This document shows, one piece after another, positions 6,276 through 10,424 of a DNA stretch of 10,424 bases; position 1 is the first letter of the stretch; every line of letters starts with the position of its first letter. A program made the position numbers and the translations under genes. Below the pieces are notes generated by a model that saw nothing but the letters and a program-made list of their open reading frames with translations, was not told the DNA's origin and did not search any database. The stretch is from Acetofilamentum sp. (GTDB lineage Bacteria > Bacteroidota > Bacteroidia > Bacteroidales > JAADGE01), in assembly GCA_020720705.1 (NCBI GenBank), contig DYOJ01000057.1:1-10424 (forward strand), read 5' to 3'.

Positions 6276-6282
6276 AAACGTC

Positions 6283-6309
6283 AAAAAAAAGCCTCGCTTT
6301 GGCGAGACT
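6283..6309 (-). terminator. Rho-independent terminator of the lptE-secG operon
   Basis: On the minus strand the stem CTCGC/GCGAG closes a short CAAA loop, with flanking pairs after one mismatch. It is followed directly by eight T residues (the a run at 6283-6290). It starts about 24 nt beyond the secG stop, so secG transcription is separated from groES. Confidence 0.85.
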
Positions 6310-6332
6310 TGTATTTTTGTCAGTTCTTTTGA

Positions 6333-6692
6333 CTATTTTTCCTTTTCTTCCGGCTTGGTATCGGGGTTGAGTGCTTTTACTTCTTCGGGAGTCGGCAAAT
6401 CGGTAACAGGAGCCGTGCTTATTTCGCTAAGCTCTTTTTGAATACGTGATTTTTCCAATTCAGTATTTCGTGGCAGAAACATGCTTGCTGAAATGCTGAA
6501 AACGAGTAAAGCAAGGGCGAGTGTCCAAGTTGCCTTGTCTAAAAATTTGTTGGTTTGGGCAACTCCGCCGAATTGGTTTGAGCCTCCACCGAACGATGCC
6601 GACAAGCCTCCGCCTTTGGGATTTTGAACTAAAACAATGAGTATCAATACGATACTTGCAAGAATAATAACTGCGCTTACAACTACTAACAT
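6333..6692 (-). CDS. secG: SecG, protein translocase membrane subunit
   Basis: This 119-aa inner-membrane partner of SecYE supports SecA-driven export. Two membrane helices are visible (about 2-23 and 53-72). The conserved cytoplasmic loop between them carries NPKGGGLSASFGGG (24-37) and the QFGG that follows. The tail from residue 75 is charged and proline-rich, longer than in minimal SecG but common in this phylum. The start is ATG, 15 nt after the stop of the TPR-protein gene, so the two are co-transcribed. It is the last gene before the terminator at 6283-6309. Confidence 0.96.
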   Translation of the reverse strand: MLVVVSAVIILASIVLILIVLVQNPKGGGLSASFGGGSNQFGGVAQTNKFLDKATWTLALALLVFSISASMFLPRNTELEKSRIQKELSEISTAPVTDLPTPEEVKALNPDTKPEEKEK

Positions 6693-6707
6693 ACGTTTAT
6701 TTTTTAA

Positions 6708-8369
6708 CTAATTTTTCAATTCTTGGGTTTCCTGAATTTTGACTGCAAAGTAATCCTTTTTTTCCGGATATTTCAAAATTAATTTTTCAAAAACATCAAT
6801 TGCTTTATCATAATGTCCTTGATTGATGTAAATGCTTGCCATTAATTCGGTAACAATAGGGTCTTTTTCACGCACACTGTCTTCCGAAATATCACCGTCT
6901 AAACTAATTTCTTTTTTTGCATCTAATTTTGGGTCGATTTTTAAAAAGCTGTCAATCAGAGTATTCGGTTCAGGTTTTTTAGTTCGCATGGCGGCTATAC
7001 GCTCCATAAGCATATCGGCTGCTGATTTTTCCTTAGCCGGTTCCTCAATAGATTCTTCGATGATAATTTCCGGTTCTTCTGTCGAAGCAATATTTAACAA
7101 TTGTTCAGGACTTTGTTCATTTATTGATGGTAGTTCTGAATTTTCTTCAATGTTTTCAACCGTAACGGTCATACTTGTAGTTTCTGTTATCGTTATGGTT
7201 GTAATTTCTTCCGTTTTCGAATCATTCTCAAGTGTCACGGCTGAAATTTCCGTGTTTGTTGCTTCCGATACGGTAATGCTCGAGGTTTCGGTTTCAAATG
7301 TTTGAATTTCGGTTTCGGTAAATTCTGAAACAATTACATCTTCTTCGGTTGCATTTGTGTTTTCGATGATGATTTCAGCAACTTCTTCGTTTGTTTCAAC
7401 AATTATTACAGGTTCTCTGTGAATTTCGGTTTCGGAAACGGTTGTCTCTACAGTTGCCGTTTCTTCTCTTACAGTCGGTGTCTCGGAAGTAATTACGTCT
7501 TCTGTCTTTATTTCAAGGCTCGTCTCAGTTTTGACGGGTTCGCGCTTTATGATGCTTTCAGTCGGCGGTTTGTTTCCGCTTGTCGAGCGTTCAATATTGG
7601 CAATTTTTCTGAAAATATCTTCCGTCAATGCTTGTTTGTCTAAAACAATTTCTTCTTTTACTTCAGTTTTTTGCTCCGGCTCTTGATTTTGAAGAGTTTT
7701 ATTATTATTCTGAAATTCAGTCTCGATTTTTGGTTTAATTATATCATTTACAAGTGTTTCGTGCTTCTTTTGTGCTCTTGCAATTTCTGAATTTACAACT
7801 TGAGGTTCTTTGTTTGTTTCAGTCAGTTCCGCAACGACGGGATTCTCAGGGGTGAGTATTTCAACAGTTTTAACTGTTGCTTGGGTAACAACTTCTTCAT
7901 TTACCGGAACGATATTTTCAGATTTGTTTACCTCTGCATTTTCAGATTTGGGTTCGGGCAATTTTTCTTCAGTCCTTTCTGTCTTATCAAACATACTGCG
8001 CGGGACAACGGTTGTTTCCTGAATATTTGATTTCTCGGTTTCCGAAATATTTTCGGTTACTTCTCGCTTTTCGGTGCGTGTTATTCTCGAAGGTTCTTGT
8101 TCTCGAACTTGTGGGCGTATTGCGGCTTCGGGCTTAACATTTTCATTCAGAATATCAAATAGTTTTGTACGGTCATTTACAAACGCAGACGATTTTTCGA
8201 CAATCTTATCCAAACTTACTATTTTGACATTTTTCGCATTTCGCAACATGAGTAAATGTGCGGTTTGAAAATACGGAAAAGTATCAAGCAGGCTTTTGAG
8301 TTCGTTGTAACTTTTTTTGTCTAAATTTTCCGGATTTCGGATAAATTCGGCGATGGATTGTGCATTCAT
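6708..8369 (-). CDS. TPR protein with long Glu/Thr-rich disordered middle, function unknown
   Basis: This 553-aa protein has three parts. Residues 1-75 form a helical domain (YNELKSLLDTFPYFQTAHLL at 21-40). Residues about 80-440 are a long low-complexity stretch dominated by Glu, Thr, Val, Ile and Ser with repeated ETE, TET and TITE words. Residues about 447-553 include KSAADMLMERIAAMRTKK, a LIDSFLKIDP motif and one clear TPR, IVTELMASIYINQGHYDKAIDVFEKLILKYP (505-535). No signal peptide or membrane segment is seen, so it is probably cytosolic. It lies 21 nt after lptE and 15 nt before secG, in one operon; as I recall, a TPR protein at this position is common in Bacteroidota. The operon suggests a role near envelope biogenesis or export, but no function can be assigned. 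The ends are better conserved in character than the middle, which probably expands and contracts. Confidence 0.85.
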   Translation of the reverse strand: MNAQSIAEFIRNPENLDKKSYNELKSLLDTFPYFQTAHLLMLRNAKNVKIVSLDKIVEKSSAFVNDRTKLFDILNENVKPEAAIRPQVREQEPSRITRTEKREVTENISETEKSNIQETTVVPRSMFDKTERTEEKLPEPKSENAEVNKSENIVPVNEEVVTQATVKTVEILTPENPVVAELTETNKEPQVVNSEIARAQKKHETLVNDIIKPKIETEFQNNNKTLQNQEPEQKTEVKEEIVLDKQALTEDIFRKIANIERSTSGNKPPTESIIKREPVKTETSLEIKTEDVITSETPTVREETATVETTVSETEIHREPVIIVETNEEVAEIIIENTNATEEDVIVSEFTETEIQTFETETSSITVSEATNTEISAVTLENDSKTEEITTITITETTSMTVTVENIEENSELPSINEQSPEQLLNIASTEEPEIIIEESIEEPAKEKSAADMLMERIAAMRTKKPEPNTLIDSFLKIDPKLDAKKEISLDGDISEDSVREKDPIVTELMASIYINQGHYDKAIDVFEKLILKYPEKKDYFAVKIQETQELKN

Positions 8370-8390
8370 TTTGGTTTGATTTTTTTACGG

Positions 8391-8900
8391 TTACCAATTT
8401 ACGACCGATTTGTTAAAAATATCATCAATTAATTCTTCGACTATCTGATTTGTTAATTCATCTTCCACGTCTGTGAGCAATTTTGAACTTTCAAAATCTG
8501 CATATCTCGAAAAAGAACTTTCAAAACTGCTTTTCGGTAAATTCACACTCGTATATTTCATTTTCACCGTAACAGTCAATCGGTTATACGCCGCTTGCTG
8601 GTCGGTGGTAATCGCTGTCGGAACAGTTTTGTATCCCGTTATCTCCCCTTCAAAAGTCAAATCGGCATTGTAATCCGTCATTTCCAAATTGGTTTGCGAC
8701 ACAAATCTGTCTTTCAAGCCATCGGTCAAGCGTTGGCTTAGGGTCGGATTTATGAGCGGTGCACGGTTTTGTATGTACTTTATGCAAACGGTTTTGTCAT
8801 TCGGATGCAAATTGATTCCTGTAAACGAGTATTTTATTGAGCAATTTTGTAAAGTTAAAATTACAACTATTATGCCTAACTGCAAAATTTTTTTTATCAT
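8391..8900 (-). CDS. lptE: LptE-like LPS-assembly outer-membrane lipoprotein
   Basis: This 169-aa lipoprotein is predicted to act with LptD as the plug of the outer-membrane LPS translocon. A short lipoprotein signal peptide (1-19) ends in the lipobox LQNC, with Cys20 as the acylated residue. The mature start CSIKYSFTGINL has the YSFTG motif characteristic of Bacteroidota LptE. The rest alternates strand and helix as expected for the small alpha/beta LptE fold, ending in a helix rich in acidic residues (LLTDVEDELTNQIVEELIDDIF). The start is ATG. It is first in the lptE-TPR-secG operon, which is consistent with linked LPS and Sec export functions. Family assignment rests on the signal peptide, YSFTG motif, size and context. 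Confidence 0.9.
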   Translation of the reverse strand: MIKKILQLGIIVVILTLQNCSIKYSFTGINLHPNDKTVCIKYIQNRAPLINPTLSQRLTDGLKDRFVSQTNLEMTDYNADLTFEGEITGYKTVPTAITTDQQAAYNRLTVTVKMKYTSVNLPKSSFESSFSRYADFESSKLLTDVEDELTNQIVEELIDDIFNKSVVNW

Positions 8901-8923
8901 TTTCTGAAAATAAATTTATTATA

Positions 8924-8958
8924 TTAGATTTAAGACATCAGATTTGAGATAGCAGACT
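8924..8958 (+). repeat. 7-bp-period degenerate array upstream of lptE
   Basis: Five in-phase 7-mers: ttagatt, taagaca, tcagatt, tgagata, gcagact. The fourth position is always g, and the pattern follows the TTAGACN words of the array at 1354-1388 in the same orientation. It ends about 24 nt upstream of the lptE start, inside the presumed leader. Confidence 0.55.
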
Positions 8959-9001
8959 GTAAATTATTGTATATCCACATTAAAAAAACAAATATGTATT
9001 C

Positions 9002-9025
9002 TGAAAATTTGAAAATATGAAAATG
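9002..9025 (+). repeat. Short 8-bp-period array
   Basis: Three tandem 8-mers, tgaaaatt, tgaaaata and tgaaaatg, differ only at the last base. As in the 1284-1906 gap, the array lies just on the low-coordinate side of a copy of the conserved intergenic element. Confidence 0.55.
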
Positions 9026-9044
9026 ATTTAAATTATTGATTATA

Positions 9045-9095
9045 AAATATTTAACAAAGTTTAAAAACGTAAAGAAATATGCCGTTGTGAGTATA
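9045..9095. repeat. Conserved intergenic element, copy B
   Basis: This is the counterpart of 1727-1775, upstream of lptE and past the sigma-54 activator gene. Minus-strand blocks are TATAC-N5-ACGGC, TTTAC, TTTTAAAC and TTAAATATTT, identical or nearly so in copy A. The GGC followed by a T-rich stretch faintly recalls a -24/-12 site, but the -12 GC is TA in both copies, so it is not called a promoter. Confidence 0.6.
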
Positions 9096-9155
9096 ATAGT
9101 TATTATAATGTTTTATTTAAATCAAAAATTGACAGTTCAAAAAGTTTTTTTTCCT

Positions 9156-10403
9156 TTATTCTTCTTCAATATCGTATTCTTTTATTTTTCGATACAAGGT
9201 ACGTTCGGAAATACCTAAGTCGTCGGCAGCATTTTTTCGTTTACCCTTATATTTATTTAAAGCTCTGATAATGAGACTCTTCTCCATTTTCCAAAGCGAT
9301 AAATTTTCTTCTAATATTTCTTCTGTATCTTCGATATTTTCTACATGCGCTTGTGTATTTTGACGAGGTATGTGTGTTTCCGGTTCAATATTAGTAACAA
9401 AATCTCGGACAATATGCTCTGTTGTTCTTGGCTGTATATCAACATTTTTTTGTATATTAATTATCGCATCCTCACCTCTTGCTATGGCTCGAACCATCGC
9501 TTTGAGGTCGTTAATTTCGTTTCGCATATCAAACAATATTTTGTATAAGATTTCTCGCTCTGTCGAAAACTCCTCTTTATTGATTCCGTTTCCGTAGATT
9601 GCGGGCAGATATTCTCGACCGGCATCAACCGGTAAATAGTGAACCAGCATTTCACTCGTAATCAGCCGTTCTTCTTCGATAACCGAAATTTGTTCGGCTA
9701 TATTTTTGAGTTGCCTGATATTTCCCGGGAATCGGTATTTTGTTAAAAGTTCTTGTGCATCAACCGAAAGTCGTAGAGGCGGCATGCGATATTTGTCTGA
9801 AAAATCAAGCGCAAATTTTCTGAAAAGCAAATGAATATCCTCACTCCGCTCGCGCAAAGGCGGAACGCTTATCGGCACTGTATTGAGCCTGTAATACAGG
9901 TCTTCTCGAAATTTCCCTTCGCGCACGGCTTGGACAACATTCACGTTGGTAGCTGCAATTACTCTCACATTTGTTTTTTGAACTTTCGACGACCCCACTC
10001 GGATAAACTCGCCCGTTTCAAGCACTCGCAACAAACGAACTTGCGTGGATAAGGGAAGTTCTCCGATTTCATCCAAAAAAATTGTGCCTGTATCAGCAAC
10101 TTCAAAATAGCCTTTTCGGCTGTCGGTTGCTCCGGTAAATGAACCTTTTTCATGTCCGAACAATTCCGAATCAATTGTGCCCTCCGGAATAGCACCGCAG
10201 TTCACGGCAATATAGCTATTGTGCTTGCGTGCACTTATATTGTGTATAATTTGCGGAAAAATCTCTTTTCCCGTTCCGCTTTCGCCGGTAATCAGCACAG
10301 ACAAATCGGTAGGCGCAACTTGTACGGCAATATCAATCGCTCTGTCCAATGCAGGTGAGTTACCGATTATTCCGAATTTTTGTTTTATAGGTGTGATATT
10401 CAT
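9156..10403 (-). CDS. Sigma-54-dependent transcriptional activator (AAA+ / Fis-HTH, no receiver)
   Basis: This 415-aa enhancer-binding protein uses ATP to remodel RNA polymerase carrying sigma-54. The AAA+ domain starts almost at the N-terminus (about 10-240). It has Walker A GESGTGKE (40-47), a sigma-54-contact loop GSFTGA (87-92, usually GAFTGA), Walker B TIFLDE (107-112), FREDLYYRLN with the arginine-finger region (165-174) and sensor II FPGNIRQLKN (225-234). A variable linker (about 260-365) leads to a Fis-type helix-turn-helix (380-412, GKRKNAADDLGISERTLYRKIKEY). There is no response-regulator or PAS sensor domain, so activity may be set by expression or partner proteins. The gene has ATG after AAGAAG and lies 255 nt before lptE. 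Its presence implies an rpoN gene elsewhere. Confidence 0.95.
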   Translation of the reverse strand: MNITPIKQKFGIIGNSPALDRAIDIAVQVAPTDLSVLITGESGTGKEIFPQIIHNISARKHNSYIAVNCGAIPEGTIDSELFGHEKGSFTGATDSRKGYFEVADTGTIFLDEIGELPLSTQVRLLRVLETGEFIRVGSSKVQKTNVRVIAATNVNVVQAVREGKFREDLYYRLNTVPISVPPLRERSEDIHLLFRKFALDFSDKYRMPPLRLSVDAQELLTKYRFPGNIRQLKNIAEQISVIEEERLITSEMLVHYLPVDAGREYLPAIYGNGINKEEFSTEREILYKILFDMRNEINDLKAMVRAIARGEDAIINIQKNVDIQPRTTEHIVRDFVTNIEPETHIPRQNTQAHVENIEDTEEILEENLSLWKMEKSLIIRALNKYKGKRKNAADDLGISERTLYRKIKEYDIEEE

Positions 10404-10424
10404 TGTACTTCTTACTCTAATTAG

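Noticed and set aside
6108..6282. CIRCE heat-shock operator before groES
   Set aside because: I looked for TTAGCACTC with its inverted partner at 9-nt spacing and did not find it.
6116..6441. Plus-strand open frames across the groES leader and secG end
   Set aside because: They run through the secG terminator and the secG coding region, and the translations have no recognisable family.
9132..9152. Terminator after the sigma-54 activator gene
   Set aside because: The aaaaag/tttttt pairing has no GC-rich stem and is expected in such AT-rich DNA.
10401..10424. Another transposon end at the right edge, sharing ctaattag with bases 24-31
   Set aside because: The diagnostic cttacaRacacta is absent, and the bases serve as the leader of the activator gene; the 8-base match is likely chance.

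Overview
The window reads as a chromosomal housekeeping segment of an AT-rich member of the Bacteroidota, probably Bacteroidales-like. The evidence is the gene set and order (sigma-54 activator, lptE, a TPR protein, secG, groES, groEL), a GroEL ending in a Gly-Gly-Met tail, A-rich leaders in place of clear Shine-Dalgarno sites, and intergenic regions full of short-period repeats. All eight genes lie on the minus strand, so transcription runs from high to low coordinates. No tRNA, rRNA, CRISPR array or intact transposase gene is visible.

Layout in transcription order: (1) a sigma-54-dependent enhancer-binding protein without a receiver domain (9156-10403). (2) A 255-nt gap with a 7-bp array, an 8-bp array and a conserved element of about 50 bp. 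(3) A compact lptE - Glu/Thr-rich TPR protein - secG operon (8900-6333), closed by a clear hairpin terminator at 6283-6309. (4) A groES leader carrying a correctly spaced sigma-54 -24/-12 promoter candidate (6154-6169). (5) groES and groEL, separated by an unusually long 225-nt gap with two 7-bp arrays, and a terminator at 3899-3936. (6) A 496-nt gap holding two abutting hairpin elements that look like MITEs, plus an 18-bp tandem duplication. (7) An LptF/LptG-family permease (1907-3463). (8) A 623-nt repeat-rich gap. (9) ribBA (42-1283), with what looks like another transposon end at the left edge.

Functionally the genes cover outer-membrane LPS transport (LptE and the LptF/G permease), the Sec translocon (SecG), chaperonin folding (GroESL) and riboflavin synthesis (RibBA). 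The proteins are conventional; the unusual content is mostly non-coding. Degenerate 7-bp arrays share one consensus across four gaps, a second family has an 8-bp period, two gaps share a conserved element, and two palindromic mobile-element candidates share a terminal TA. The sigma-54 promoter candidate upstream of groES, in the same cluster as a sigma-54 activator gene, is the most testable regulatory idea. I found no clearly new multi-gene system.
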